A stretch of DNA of 64,000 nucleotides from Rubidibacter lacunae KORDI 51-2 (GTDB lineage Bacteria > Cyanobacteriota > Cyanobacteriia > Cyanobacteriales > Rubidibacteraceae), in NCBI RefSeq assembly GCF_000473895.1, contig NZ_ASSJ01000066.1, positions 1 through 64,000 on the forward strand, in the 5' to 3' direction. Below the pieces are notes generated by a model. The model did no database searches and had not been told where the DNA came from. It was given only the letters and a program-made list of their open reading frames with translations. Within the stretch, counting starts at the first letter, position 1; every line of letters starts with the position of its first letter. Shown in pieces: positions 36,395-46,104 of this stretch. A program made the position numbers and the translations under genes.

Positions 36395-37633
36395 ATGGTA
36401 CGCATTAACGAAAACTACCTCAAGCTCAAAGCCGGTTATCTGTTTCCAGAAATCGCCCGACGAGTGAAAGCCTTTACCGATGTCAATCCCGATGCGCCAA
36501 TTATCAAACTCGGCATCGGCGACGTAACCGAACCGCTCCCTGCTGCCTGCCGCGAGGCAATGCAACAGGCGATTGTTGAACTCGGCGATCGCTCGACGTT
36601 CCGGGGATACGGTCCCGAGCAAGGCTATGCATGGTTGCGGGAGAAGATCGCCCGCTACGACTTCCAAATGCGCGGCTGCGAGATCGACGCCAGCGAGGTG
36701 TTCGTTTCGGATGGGTCTAAGTGCGATACGGGGAACATCCTCGATATCTTCGGCAAAGACAACGCGATCGCCGTATTCGATCCGGTGTATCCGGTTTACG
36801 TGGATACCAACGTCATGGCCGGGCACACGGGCATAGCGGATGAGGGGGGCAAATATGGGGGATTGATCTACATACCGATTACCGCCGAGAACGACTTCAC
36901 TGCGACGATTCCAGAGCGCAAAGTGGACTTGATTTACCTCTGCTTCCCGAATAATCCAACAGGAGCAGTCGCGACCAAAGAGCACTTACGGGCATGGGTC
37001 GACTACGCTCGCACTAACGATGCGTTGATTCTGTTCGACTCGGCATACGAAGCTTTTATCTCCGATGACAGTCTGCCCCACTCGATCTACGAAATTCCCG
37101 GCGCGCGGCACTGCGCGATCGAGTTTCGGTCGTTTTCGAAGAACGCCGGCTTCACCGGTGTGCGCTGTGCGTACGCGATCGTTCCGAAGTCCCTGAAGGC
37201 AAAAGTATCGGACGGCACGGACGTTAAAATCTGGGCACTGTGGAACCGCCGCCAATCGACGAAGTTCAACGGCGTGTCGTATGTGGTGCAGCGCGGCGCG
37301 GAAGCGGCATACTCGGAGGCAGGACGACAGCAGATTCAGGCGCTTGTCGGATTCTATTTAGAAAATGCGCGCATCGTGCGCGAGCAGCTCGCGGCAGCGG
37401 GTTTGAGCGTGTACGGCGGGGTGCACGCACCCTACATTTGGATTAAGACTCCTGACGGTATGACAAGTTGGGACTTTTTCGACAAGCTCCTGAACAAAGC
37501 GTATGTTGTCGGGACCCCGGGTTCCGGGTTCGGCGCTGCTGGCGAGGGCTACTTCCGGATCTCGGCCTTCAACAGCCGAGAGAACGTAGAAACAGCAATG
37601 CAGCGCGTTACCGAGATGTTCCGAGTGGGCTAG
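36395..37633 (+). CDS. dapL: LL-diaminopimelate aminotransferase DapL
   Basis: A 412-residue PLP enzyme that converts tetrahydrodipicolinate to LL-diaminopimelate in one step, the route used by cyanobacteria and plants for lysine and cell-wall DAP. The family start [20 protein letters not shown] is present, as are [68 protein letters not shown] and the PLP-binding Lys249 in [12 protein letters not shown]. Length is normal. It supplies the DAP pathway used by MurE, encoded about 3 kb away. Confidence 0.96.
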   Translation: MVRINENYLKLKAGYLFPEIARRVKAFTDVNPDAPIIKLGIGDVTEPLPAACREAMQQAIVELGDRSTFRGYGPEQGYAWLREKIARYDFQMRGCEIDASEVFVSDGSKCDTGNILDIFGKDNAIAVFDPVYPVYVDTNVMAGHTGIADEGGKYGGLIYIPITAENDFTATIPERKVDLIYLCFPNNPTGAVATKEHLRAWVDYARTNDALILFDSAYEAFISDDSLPHSIYEIPGARHCAIEFRSFSKNAGFTGVRCAYAIVPKSLKAKVSDGTDVKIWALWNRRQSTKFNGVSYVVQRGAEAAYSEAGRQQIQALVGFYLENARIVREQLAAAGLSVYGGVHAPYIWIKTPDGMTSWDFFDKLLNKAYVVGTPGSGFGAAGEGYFRISAFNSRENVETAMQRVTEMFRVG

Positions 37634-37831
37634 CCATGCGGGCAGGCGATCGCGTTCCTGGCAAATTGAGAGGCGTTCGCCTGGCATACCCTGAAATACC
37701 TGATGTAGAGAAGTGTCAACCGCCACTGACACGTCTTGCTAGTCGACCTAGGACGCTGCGAGCTTGTATCCCAGGCGAATTTCCGAGTTCTATCGAGGGC
37801 TCAGGCGACCCAAGCTTCACTAAGGTCCACA

Positions 37832-38200
37832 GGGCACCTCGATAAATCGCTTGTCCCCAAGAACCGCTACGGCAGCACGAGCGTTTCAGCACCTGGTCGA
37901 GCGCGATCGGGCAATCGATCGCGGTGCACTAGTGTATGAACGAGGTTTTGACGGTCTGCCACCCCGCCCAAGATACAAGGGATGGGATTGCTTCTGGTGT
38001 GCGATCGGCAGCTACGGGGTCAACAAGAAGTGCATCGATGCGTTAAGCCACGTAGTAAGCAAGACGTACATGATGCGGGTGGAACGAGAGAATACGAGGC
38101 CGAGGCACATCCTGGCGAGGCTAAAACGCAAGCGCCCGTGCTACTCGAAATCGGAGGGAAATGCTGAGGTTGCCGGTAAGATTGGAGCCGCGCTATTTTC
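37832..38200 (+). pseudogene. IS1-family transposase remnant with IS-end-like repeat
   Basis: Mixed frames show the C-terminal part of an IS1-type transposase: ERGFDGLPPRPRYKGWDCFW, then KKCIDALSHVVSKTYMMRVE, RENTRPRHILARLKRKRPCY and SKSEGNAEV, which matches the usual VxKTYxxRVExxNxxLRxxLARLxRKTLCYSKS block. The catalytic upstream part is absent and the end is missing. The repeat GGGCACCTCGATAAAT at 37832-37847 lies just before it and also occurs at 12386 and 49781, so it may be an IS end. The 37634-37831 stretch has nothing else recognisable. Confidence 0.65.
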
Positions 38201-38304
38201 GCCACCGCGAGTTGCCGAACTGAGGGAAACCGTGCCCTGCTCGTGCAATGCCGAGAACCAATTTTGATGGGCAAAAAGGAGGATTTTGGGTGTCGCAGGA
38301 GCAG

Positions 38305-39042
38305 CTAGCGATCGCTGCCATCCCGGTCGGACCGGACGCGGTAGTGCAAGAACACTTCCCCGTCGCAAGGTTCGACGCTTAATAAATCGAGCTGCGCGGC
38401 CATCGCTTCGATGCGCCCGACCCCCGCGATCGCGGTGGGTGCGGTTGCACCGCCAAGCAGCAGCGGGCAGATCGTCAGCCACAGTTCGGCGATCGCGTCG
38501 CAAGCTAACAATTCTGCTAGCAACTCACCTCCTCCAATCGCAGCAATGCGGTGCAATCCCAGGTCTGCGAGGGCGGTTAGCGCGCGACACCAGTCAATAC
38601 CAGTGCCGTCAGCCCTAGGAACGGCCAGCACGCGTTCGAACGCGGTGGAGCGATCGCGCCAGACAGCAGCACCGGAAACTGTCGTCAGTAGCCACCGGGG
38701 CACGGGTTGCTGAAAGAAATGCAAGTCGGGTGCTAAGTCAGCGCTACGGGAGCACGCGATCTGAACCGGTTGCAAGGGTTTACCCAAGCGTTCGCGCTCG
38801 CGCAAGAGCTGTGGTGTCCGGACGGGAAGCGTCGTCCCGTGGGCGCGCAAGGTGCCCGCACCGAAAAGGACGCCATCAGCAGCGGCGATTTGGCGTTCGA
38901 GGTGCGCGCGGTCCGCTGGCGAAGAAAAACGTGCGGGCGCACGCTCGCGATCGGCAATCTTGCCATCGGCTGATACCGCGATAACTGCTGTGATGTAAGG
39001 ATATTGAGGCAAGTGTTCGAGTAGAGTAGCGAAGTGCGACAC
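38305..39042 (-). CDS. RibD C-terminal-type reductase (riboflavin pathway-like)
   Basis: A 245-residue protein of the RibD-C/DHFR superfamily. Seen are YITAVIAVSADGKIADRERA with RFSSPADRAHLERQIAAADG, VLFGAGTLRAHGTTLPVR, LHRIAAIGGGELLAELLACD and LWLTICPLLLGGATAPTAIA. The domain reduces 5-amino-6-ribosylamino-uracil phosphate in riboflavin synthesis when it is part of RibD; here there is no deaminase domain, so this is either the separate reductase or a paralogue. Likely cytosolic and NADPH-dependent. lptC lies 64 bp upstream on the same strand. Confidence 0.83.
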   Translation of the reverse strand: MSHFATLLEHLPQYPYITAVIAVSADGKIADRERAPARFSSPADRAHLERQIAAADGVLFGAGTLRAHGTTLPVRTPQLLRERERLGKPLQPVQIACSRSADLAPDLHFFQQPVPRWLLTTVSGAAVWRDRSTAFERVLAVPRADGTGIDWCRALTALADLGLHRIAAIGGGELLAELLACDAIAELWLTICPLLLGGATAPTAIAGVGRIEAMAAQLDLLSVEPCDGEVFLHYRVRSDRDGSDR

Positions 39043-39106
39043 CAGAATCAGCAGCGTCCCGAGGGTGCACGCGACTAAAGCTGCAATCGGGGAGAACCAT
39101 TGCCCA

Positions 39107-40249
39107 TCAGGGCATGAATTCCGTTACTACAGGGGCAGCGTTGCCGCTGCGCACAACCACGGTTGATTTGGCGAGGTTGCCGACGGCCGTTTCACCGGCT
39201 GTCGTAACGGGCGGATCGGACTGTTCGTAGATGACATTGCCCGTGGCTTCTACGCGCTCGCCGGGAATGTCCCACTCCAAGCGATCGGCAAATAGTCGGG
39301 CGTCGTCGCGGTTAGTGCCTTCGACACGGCCCTCGAGCGTTGCAACCTCATTTTCGAGGTCGAATTCACCGCGGTCTCCAGTAACAATGGTGTTGTTGTC
39401 GCGACGATCCGCGCGCACGGGCTCCTCAGCCAAAACAAGGCGAGCATCCACCAGCCAAAGGATCGCGTTACTCACAATCTGCATGGGTGGTTCTGTCGAC
39501 CGCAGCGTCACGTTTTCGTTGAGGCGCACCTCGCGAGTCGCCAGATCTACCGCCGCGCGATCGGCATCGACGCGATCGGTAATGACATCCTCCTGGTAGC
39601 GCTCGATCGCGATCGGATCCTCGCTGGTTACCAGCTCGTTGGGCAGCGACCAGAAGAGGCGCTCGGCCTGGAGGCGCAAAGGCGGATCTTCCGAAAGTCC
39701 CAAGACTTCGCCTCGCAATTCCAGGCGTTCGTTGAGGGTTTGGTAGTGCCCTTCGCGGGCAGCGATCTCAAATCGCGAATGCGTCCCGCGCAAGTTTTGG
39801 CGAACGATCAGCAGGTCGCGCTCGGGAAACCACTCGGCAATCTCCGCGTGGAGCGACAATTCGTTGCGCACGTCGGTGGCAATGACTTCCCCTTCTAATC
39901 GCACCAACTCGCCAGCATCGACAATGCGGCCGCGCTCGGAAACAATCTGCAGCGCGATCTCGCCGTCCTCGTAAAGATTACCCGTTAAATTTTCTAGATC
40001 TGCGTCCCGGCGGTCGGGGCTGTATGTAACGAGGTCGGCGTGGATGCGCCACAGCGGTTCTCCGTTATCGTCCGCTTGATTGAGGGTGGCATTCTGCAAT
40101 ACCAGTTGTTTTTCGAGCTCGAACGCCTCGGTGTTGTCGGTCCCCTCACCGGCAGATGAGGCTTCTGGCGGACCGGACCGACAAGCCGCAAGCGCGATCG
40201 CCAATAGTACGCTCAGCGTCCGCGCGCCATGCCATTTGCGTCGTTTCAT
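39107..40249 (-). CDS. lptC: LptC-like lipoprotein for lipopolysaccharide export
   Basis: A 380-residue protein. From the ATG at 40249 it begins MKRRKWHGARTLSVLLAIAL with lipobox LAAC and Cys23 as the lipidation site, which supports this start over the longer frame to 40354. The mature part is a run of short beta strands in the LptC/OstA style: WRIHADLVTYSPDRRDADLE, LTGNLYEDGEIALQIVSERG, VRLEGEVIATDVRNELSLHA, then LEWDIPGERVEATGNVIYEQ. LptC hands lipopolysaccharide from the inner-membrane transporter to LptA. Cyanobacterial LptC is longer than in proteobacteria, as here. murE lies upstream on the same strand across a 265-bp gap. Confidence 0.82.
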   Translation of the reverse strand: MKRRKWHGARTLSVLLAIALAACRSGPPEASSAGEGTDNTEAFELEKQLVLQNATLNQADDNGEPLWRIHADLVTYSPDRRDADLENLTGNLYEDGEIALQIVSERGRIVDAGELVRLEGEVIATDVRNELSLHAEIAEWFPERDLLIVRQNLRGTHSRFEIAAREGHYQTLNERLELRGEVLGLSEDPPLRLQAERLFWSLPNELVTSEDPIAIERYQEDVITDRVDADRAAVDLATREVRLNENVTLRSTEPPMQIVSNAILWLVDARLVLAEEPVRADRRDNNTIVTGDRGEFDLENEVATLEGRVEGTNRDDARLFADRLEWDIPGERVEATGNVIYEQSDPPVTTAGETAVGNLAKSTVVVRSGNAAPVVTEFMP

Positions 40250-40514
40250 ACCCGTTAGTCCGGCGCTCTTGCGGCGGGCGAGTGCTTTGAGTAGGTTCAT
40301 GTTCAGAATAGTCACTGCAGCCAAGAATACGCTGCCGCACAGGCCGGTTGGCAAAGCGATCGCGCCAACTGCCCGCTGGGTCCCAGTCGAGAATTCAAGC
40401 GGTTAGGCGGCGCTGCGGATTGTGACGACGCGATCGGGTAGTTGAGTAATGGTTTGGATTGATGCACGGTCGAGGCAGCCACGCGCGCGCCTTGGCAGGA
40501 CTGACGAAATCCAG

Positions 40515-42008
40515 CTATTCAACCTTATGGGCGAGGCGATCGCGCAGGGCCGCGCGCGCTTGCTCGCGATCGTCGAAGTGAACTTTCTCGGTGCCGAGAA
40601 TTTGATAGTCCTCGTGACCTTTTCCAGCAATTAGCACGCTATCGCCCGATCGGGCCATAGCGATCGCCCGACGGATCGCGGCAGCGCGATCGACTTCGAC
40701 GATCGGCTCGACACCGTCAGGAACACCCGCCAACACGTCCGCCAAGATCCGCTGCGGGTCTTCCGTACGCGGATTGTCTGACGTGACCACGACCACATCG
40801 GCCAGCTCTGCTGCGATTTTGCCCATCAACGGGCGTTTGGTGCGATCGCGATCGCCGCCGCAGCCGAACACGCAGATTGCCCGACCGGGCACGAACGGCC
40901 GCGCGGCACGCAAGAGGTTTTCCAAGCTATCTGGAGTGTGGGCGTAATCGACTATCGCGCCGATATCTTGTGCGGGGGACACCCGTACCCGTTCCATCCG
41001 ACCGGGAACGCCAGGAAAATCCGGCAGCTGTGCTGCCATGGCCTCCACGTCGAGCCCCAGCGCTGCCCCGGCCGCGATCGCTGCCAATACATTCGCAAGG
41101 TTGAATTGTCCGACCAATGGCGAGTGCAGTGCTGCGGATCCGAGCGGCGTTACGAGCGTGCCGCTGACACCGTCAGGTCGGTAGGTCAAGTCACGAGCGT
41201 GGAAATCGGCCGTTGCATCGGTAGAGCTATAACTCCAGGTCTGGGCGCAATCGGCAAGCAAGCGACGTCCGTAAGGATCGTCGGCATTCACGATCGCGCG
41301 TCCCCGCAGGTAGTCGCTGTTGAACAGTTGCGCCTTGGCTTGGAAGTAGGTTTCGAGGTCGTGGTGGTAATCGAGATGGTCCTGGGTCAGATTGGTGAAC
41401 ACCGCGGCATCAAAAGCACAACCGCGGACGCGCCCTTGATCTAGGGCGTGGGAACTGACTTCCAGCACTGCCGTATCGCACCCGGCATCGCGGGCAAACG
41501 CCAACGTACGCTGTAGGTCTGCTGCAAACGGCGTGGTAAAGGCTGCTGTCTCGCTGTGACCTGCCCAACGCGCGTAAAGCGTACCAAACAGGGCCGGTTG
41601 GCGGTGCGATCGCGCCAAGAAAAACTCGATCAGATGCGTGGTGGTCGTTTTGCCGTTCGTACCCGTGACCCCAACGAGCTGCAGGTGTTGGGCGGGGTTA
41701 CCGTAGAATGCCGTTGCCACATCGGCACAAGCGCGGGCGACATCGTCAACAACCGCTACGCAATCGCCCGGACTCGGCGGCGACTGCGCGGCAGCGGCCG
41801 GCGAGATCATCGCGGCTGACGCCCCTGAGGCGATCGCGCCCGACCAAAAGTTGCCGCCGTCTACCCGCGTCCCCGGCATTCCAATGAAGAGGTCCCCCGA
41901 CCGGCAGGCGTGGGAATTCGTGCAGATCCCCTCAATCTCGCGGTCGAGATCGACACTATCCGGTAACCTTACCGTCGGAACTCGAGCTAGCAGTGCGCGC
42001 AATTGCAT
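40515..42008 (-). CDS. murE: UDP-MurNAc-tripeptide synthetase MurE (meso-DAP adding)
   Basis: A 497-residue cytosolic ligase that adds meso-diaminopimelate to UDP-MurNAc-L-Ala-D-Glu with ATP. The ATG at 42008 (MQLRALLARVPTV) is preferred to an upstream start at 42056 in the same frame. Motifs: ATP loop GVTGTNGKTTTTHLIE at 113-128, LEVSSHALDQGRV, FTNLTQDHLDYH with the carbamylated-Lys region after it, VDYAHTPDSLEN, FGCGGDRDRTKRPLMG and VTSDNPRTEDP. The DNPR sequence is the mark of DAP rather than lysine specificity. Gene order with lptC is not a classical mur cluster. Confidence 0.95.
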   Translation of the reverse strand: MQLRALLARVPTVRLPDSVDLDREIEGICTNSHACRSGDLFIGMPGTRVDGGNFWSGAIASGASAAMISPAAAAQSPPSPGDCVAVVDDVARACADVATAFYGNPAQHLQLVGVTGTNGKTTTTHLIEFFLARSHRQPALFGTLYARWAGHSETAAFTTPFAADLQRTLAFARDAGCDTAVLEVSSHALDQGRVRGCAFDAAVFTNLTQDHLDYHHDLETYFQAKAQLFNSDYLRGRAIVNADDPYGRRLLADCAQTWSYSSTDATADFHARDLTYRPDGVSGTLVTPLGSAALHSPLVGQFNLANVLAAIAAGAALGLDVEAMAAQLPDFPGVPGRMERVRVSPAQDIGAIVDYAHTPDSLENLLRAARPFVPGRAICVFGCGGDRDRTKRPLMGKIAAELADVVVVTSDNPRTEDPQRILADVLAGVPDGVEPIVEVDRAAAIRRAIAMARSGDSVLIAGKGHEDYQILGTEKVHFDDREQARAALRDRLAHKVE

Positions 42009-42306
42009 GGGATTCACTCCTGTTTGCTCCCGTTTGCTTCCACACCGTATTGACAAGCTCCGACCGCGTGCGAGTTCGGTTGCAAGAGTGTGGGAAGCAT
42101 GAATTGAGGATTTATCCTATCCGACTGGGTGGACTAACGCGATCGCCGATTTGTTGCATTGACCGCAGCAGTCCTTTCCCTTCGAAAAAACGCACGCTGC
42201 TGCTGGGTTAGTCCGCCAGGGAGTCGAAACAATCCTGCGTTTGCGTGCCTAAGGCGAGCGCCATTCTGCATAATGTAACGAGATTATTAAGAAATGACTT
42301 TTACAC

Positions 42307-43602
42307 ATGTCCGTTTCCCTACTGAATGACCCCGACCAGTTGAGCGCAACCGGTATTGCTGGACGCGCTCCGAGTCACGATCCGACGGATGATGACAGTA
42401 AGGCAACCGGCTTGCAAATCGCGATCGCTGCTTTGGCGTTTGCGTTGGTCGGGGTTGGCGACGGCACGGTTGGTATCTTGCTACCCGAGCTCAGTGCCTC
42501 CTATGGTGTCGTTCGCACCACCGTGGGCATGCTGTTGTTGAGCAACGCGATCGGTTATCTCTTGACGGCAGCTGCTGGTGGCTGGCTGGCCAGCCGCCTC
42601 GGCCGGCCGCGCTACTTGCTATTGGGGACAGCCAGCTTCTTGAGTGCCAGCACGATGATGGCGTTACAACCACCCCTGTGGGGACTCCTGACGCTGCCGC
42701 TTTTGGTCGGAAGCGGTACGGCAGTTTTAGAGACGGGACTGACTGCCTTTGCCGCACGACGGTCGAGCAATCCGGCATTGCTGAATTATTTGCACGCGTT
42801 GTTTGGCATCGGTGCGTTCGTAGGTCCGCTGGCGGCGTCGGCACTGCTGCATGCGGGATTTAACTGGAGCAGCATTTATTGGATGCAAGCGGGCGGGGCA
42901 TTACTGCTACTCGTCAGTTTCGGCGCGACTTACCGGCACTGGCGTTTAGAACTTGCAGCGGTTTCGCTTGCGGTAGGCAATCCGGTGGCAGCGGCGCTGC
43001 GCCTGCGTCTCGTATGGTGCATGTCCTTGTTTTTCCTGTTCTACGTTGGAGCAGAAATTTCTCTAGGTCATTGGAGTTTCAGTTACCTCAGTGAGGAGCG
43101 CCACATCCGCGCGGCGCTTGCAGGTGGATTGACCAGCGGATATTGGCTAGGGCTGGCGCTCGGACGCTTGAGCCTAGCCCAATTAGCAGCATTAGTCGAT
43201 GCCCGCCGTCTGATTCACGGCTGTTTGCTTGGTGTGGTGCTGGGCGTGGTGCTGTATTGGTCGGGGCTATCGCGGCTGACGACCGGACTCGGGTTGGTGC
43301 TGACGGGTTTCAGCTTGGGTCCGATCTTGCCTACAGCTATATCTCTGATGGCCGAGCGACTTCCCGCGCGTTTGGTCCTAAGCGCAGTAAGCTTGTGCGC
43401 GAGCTTCGGCAGCTTGGGGAAGGCAATTTTCCCGTGGCTGGCAGGGAACGTGACGGCACTTTGGGGACTGACAGCATTTCTACCTTACGTGTCGGGTTTG
43501 GTCTTGCTGACCGTAGGATGCTGGTTGGCGATCGCCATCTTGTCGCGCGCGCGCTTGCCGGAGTGGTGTGATGCCGAAGTATCTTCATCGAGTGGAGCTT
43601 GA
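42307..43602 (+). CDS. Major facilitator superfamily transporter
   Basis: A 431-residue permease with about twelve hydrophobic segments. After a polar N-terminus (about 1-35), TM1 starts at LQIAIAALAFALVGVGDGTV. The MFS signature between TM2 and TM3 is GGWLASRLGRPRYLLLG. LNYLHALFGIGAFVGPLAAS and FYVGAEISLGHWSFSYLSEE resemble the sugar-transporter-like group that includes FucP and bacterial glucose/galactose permeases. Substrate unknown. It is divergent from murE with about 300 bp between them and has no evident operon partner. Confidence 0.85.
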   Translation: MSVSLLNDPDQLSATGIAGRAPSHDPTDDDSKATGLQIAIAALAFALVGVGDGTVGILLPELSASYGVVRTTVGMLLLSNAIGYLLTAAAGGWLASRLGRPRYLLLGTASFLSASTMMALQPPLWGLLTLPLLVGSGTAVLETGLTAFAARRSSNPALLNYLHALFGIGAFVGPLAASALLHAGFNWSSIYWMQAGGALLLLVSFGATYRHWRLELAAVSLAVGNPVAAALRLRLVWCMSLFFLFYVGAEISLGHWSFSYLSEERHIRAALAGGLTSGYWLGLALGRLSLAQLAALVDARRLIHGCLLGVVLGVVLYWSGLSRLTTGLGLVLTGFSLGPILPTAISLMAERLPARLVLSAVSLCASFGSLGKAIFPWLAGNVTALWGLTAFLPYVSGLVLLTVGCWLAIAILSRARLPEWCDAEVSSSSGA

Positions 43603-43692
43603 GATTTAGTCTCGAGCGAATGCTCCCTTCCTGCCCGACCCACACTTAAGTACGCGGTCATAACAGAAGCAGCCATGACAACTGGCTATGTA

Positions 43693-43902
43693 GGGTCTGC
43701 TGAAAAAGTCCACAAAACGAATTTAGGAGGCAGAGAGCTTATGGAATCAGGCGTTTACCATCTAGCCCCAGCTTTTTGCCTCGGATTCTCGTCCCAATTG
43801 CAAGGGTTATGAGGCTCTGGTGCCTATAACCTTGCACTTTTCTGGCATAGAAAACGCTGAGATCCTTTCATTGCGAACATTCCAGCCTTTTTCAGCAAGC
43901 CC
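43693..43902. mobile_element. 210-bp MITE with 6-bp target-site duplication
   Basis: Left end GGGTCTGCTGAAAAAGTC and right end (reverse complement) GGGCTTGCTGAAAAAGGC form imperfect 18-bp terminal inverted repeats. Immediately outside both ends is TATGTA (43687-43692 and 43903-43908), a perfect 6-bp duplication. The 210-bp interior has no coding frame. The ends resemble those of cyanobacterial IS5/IS4-type elements, so a full IS elsewhere probably mobilised it. The rest of the 43603-44206 gap shows no gene. Confidence 0.82.
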
Positions 43903-44206
43903 TATGTAGTTCTGAATAAGAGACAGACCCCAGCATAAGCCGATTGACCGATGCCTCTCTGGAGCCTGCTTTCAGGACGGAAAATGTAACGATTGCCCCG
44001 CAGTGTTCGATGTGTGGCAAGTAAGGGCACTTCGCTCGTGCTCCAACCACTACTTTAGAACGCTAACAACGGTTAAGCGAACGCATCACCCTTTCCAGCG
44101 GGCGTGGGACCCTCTGGGAACTCGGCGATCGGTTTAAGATAAGGGAAACGCCCGGGCTCGAGCGAAATCCTTGGTTGCAGAGAGCTGCGTGTTATGGTGC
44201 GTCGCG

Positions 44207-44644
44207 ATGTCATGCTCGCGCGTGCACTACTTCTCAAAAAAGATTGCCGTGTTGCCCAACTCTTCTCGTCCAAACGAACTCAGCGCAAGCGTATCCGGTT
44301 TTGGTTGCTGGCTCGTTCTAGCACTGTTCGTCCTGCTCCTGAGTGCAGCAGGGTTGGGTTGGTTAGCCAAAGGCGTGCTCGTCGTCGTTGGCTTGATGCT
44401 TCTCCTACCGGCATTGCTTTTCGCCGGCATCCAGTTTTGGCTGCGTCGTCAGTTTGTCCGCGATCGCTGCCCGGTTTGCACGACAGAGATTGTTGCATGG
44501 CGAAATGGAACGAATCGTTGCCCCAACTGTGGCGAGTCCGTTTGCATCGGCTCTGACAACCGCTTCCAGCACGCAACTCCACCTGACACAGTGGATGTAA
44601 GTGCTGTGGAAGTCGAGCCGCGTCAACTCGACGAGGGATTTTAA
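44207..44644 (+). CDS. Membrane protein with C-terminal zinc ribbon
   Basis: A protein of about 145 residues. The recognisable part is SASVSGFGCWLVLALFVLLL and GLGWLAKGVLVVVGLMLLLP, one or two membrane segments in all, followed by FWLRRQFVRDRCPVCTTEIV and NRCPNCGESVCIGSD. The two CPxC pairs should bind one Zn. The C-terminus TPPDTVDVSAVEVE is acidic. The start is uncertain: ATG at 44207 or GTG at 44249, the latter giving LPNSSRPNELSASVSG directly. Cyanobacterial homologues of this layout are uncharacterised. Confidence 0.68.
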   Translation: MSCSRVHYFSKKIAVLPNSSRPNELSASVSGFGCWLVLALFVLLLSAAGLGWLAKGVLVVVGLMLLLPALLFAGIQFWLRRQFVRDRCPVCTTEIVAWRNGTNRCPNCGESVCIGSDNRFQHATPPDTVDVSAVEVEPRQLDEGF

Positions 44645-44707
44645 TGTCTTAGTTTGATGTCTTAGAAAGTGTTATAACACTTCAGTGAAAATAGGCTGGA
44701 TTTCTTC

Positions 44708-45127
44708 CTAACGCTGTTGGGAAATTGAGAGCCGGTAGGGGTTATTCGCACCATCAATATCGCCGACATAGATCTTGTACTCGCCTGGCAGCCACACGCC
44801 GGATAGCTCGGGAGCACTGCCGGATATCCGATCGGCAATCGCGCAGAAGCGTCCGTCCGGTCCTTCTACCAACAAGGTTGGGTTGCCACCCCCAGGCACG
44901 TCGAGACTCAAGCGCATGTAATTGATACGCTCGGCAATCTGTAAAACTTGACTCGGGGCGGTTGGGACGAGCCCACAATCTTGGCTATCTACAGATCCGC
45001 CTGTCTGACCGCGCAACGAGACAGGGTCGGGCTGCATGCCGGCCTCGATGCGCAACGTCTCTGCACTGGCTGTACTTGTACAGAGAAGCATCGCACTTAC
45101 TATTGCTGTTAAAGAGATCTTATGCAA
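44708..45127 (-). CDS. Secreted hypothetical protein
   Basis: A 139-residue protein with a clear signal peptide (about 1-22, MHKISLTAIVSAMLLCTSTA then SA-E). The mature part (SLRGQTGGSVDSQDCGLVPT, MRLSLDVPGGGNPTLLVEGP, DGRFCAIADR, GVWLPGEYKIYVGDIDGANN) looks like a small beta-sandwich of the pre-peptidase C-terminal type, with two Cys that could pair. Likely periplasmic or extracellular. It lies downstream of pstB on the same strand with 131 bp between, probably a separate unit. Confidence 0.72.
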   Translation of the reverse strand: MHKISLTAIVSAMLLCTSTASAETLRIEAGMQPDPVSLRGQTGGSVDSQDCGLVPTAPSQVLQIAERINYMRLSLDVPGGGNPTLLVEGPDGRFCAIADRISGSAPELSGVWLPGEYKIYVGDIDGANNPYRLSISQQR

Positions 45128-45258
45128 GGTTCCTCCATTAGAGGTCGTTGCTACTTCCGATCTCTATTGTCGGGTCTTGAGAAAAACCGCTGCGGGTATG
45201 CGTACACTTACTTGACTGTCCACAACCGCATGCCGACCGGTCGTAGATACTTCTCTCT

Positions 45259-46035
45259 CTAGCCAAAGCGCCCGCTAACATACTCTTTCGTCGATTGTTC
45301 GCGAGGGCTTTGAAAGATACTATCAGTCGTGTCGTACTCCACCAAATATCCGACTTTACCGCCTTTTGGTGTTGGTTCTGCGTTGAAAAACGCCGTGCGA
45401 TCGGAAATGCGAGATGCTTGCTGCATGTTATGCGTCACGATCACGATCGTGAAGCGCTCCTTTAATTCGCGCAGCAGCTCCTCGATCCGTAACGTCGAAA
45501 TTGGGTCCAGTGCCGAGCAGGGCTCGTCCATTAGGATGATTTCTGGTTGGATGGCGATCGCGCGCGCGATACACAGCCGCTGCTGCTGACCGCCAGAAAG
45601 CGACAGCCCGCTCTCCTTGAGTTTGTCCTTCACCTCGTCCCACAATGCCGCCTGCTGGATCGACTGTTCGACAAGCTCGTCCATGTTGCCACGGTAGCCG
45701 TTGACCCGCGCGCCGAAAGCGATGTTATCGTAAATCGACTTTGGAAACGGATTCGGTTTTTGAAAAACCATGCCGATGCGGCGGCGAACTTCCACCGGGT
45801 CCATGACCTTGGCATATAGGTCGCTGCCTTGGAAAGTCACCAATCCTTCCACGCGCGCGCTTGGAATGAGGTCGTTGAGGCGATTGAAACACCGTAAGAT
45901 CGTGCTCTTTCCACACCCTGAGGGACCGATGAAAGCCACGATCTGGTTTTTCGGGATATCGAGCGATACGTCTCTTACGGCCAGCGTCGAACCATAGTAA
46001 ACGTTAACGGACTTAGCTGAGAGAATTGCAGTCAT
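45259..46035 (-). CDS. pstB: Phosphate ABC transporter ATP-binding protein PstB
   Basis: A 258-residue ATPase that powers high-affinity phosphate uptake. Walker A is GPSGCGKST at 37-45, the signature is [15 protein letters not shown], Walker B is [13 protein letters not shown], and the His loop is [14 protein letters not shown]. PstB-specific [18 protein letters not shown]-like sequence follows Walker A. It is the last gene of the pstS-C-A-B operon, 69 bp after pstA. No phoU follows. Confidence 0.95.
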   Translation of the reverse strand: MTAILSAKSVNVYYGSTLAVRDVSLDIPKNQIVAFIGPSGCGKSTILRCFNRLNDLIPSARVEGLVTFQGSDLYAKVMDPVEVRRRIGMVFQKPNPFPKSIYDNIAFGARVNGYRGNMDELVEQSIQQAALWDEVKDKLKESGLSLSGGQQQRLCIARAIAIQPEIILMDEPCSALDPISTLRIEELLRELKERFTIVIVTHNMQQASRISDRTAFFNAEPTPKGGKVGYLVEYDTTDSIFQSPREQSTKEYVSGRFG

Positions 46036-46104
46036 TGTTGGTTTCTTAGGGGGTGCACGCGATGAATTAGGGCATGCGAGTCGAGCGGTCGGAGCAGCGG
46101 TCGC

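Noticed and set aside
40403-40630. Small minus-strand gene between murE and lptC
   Set aside because: It overlaps the murE end in another frame, and its product (Arg/Ser-rich start) has no family resemblance.
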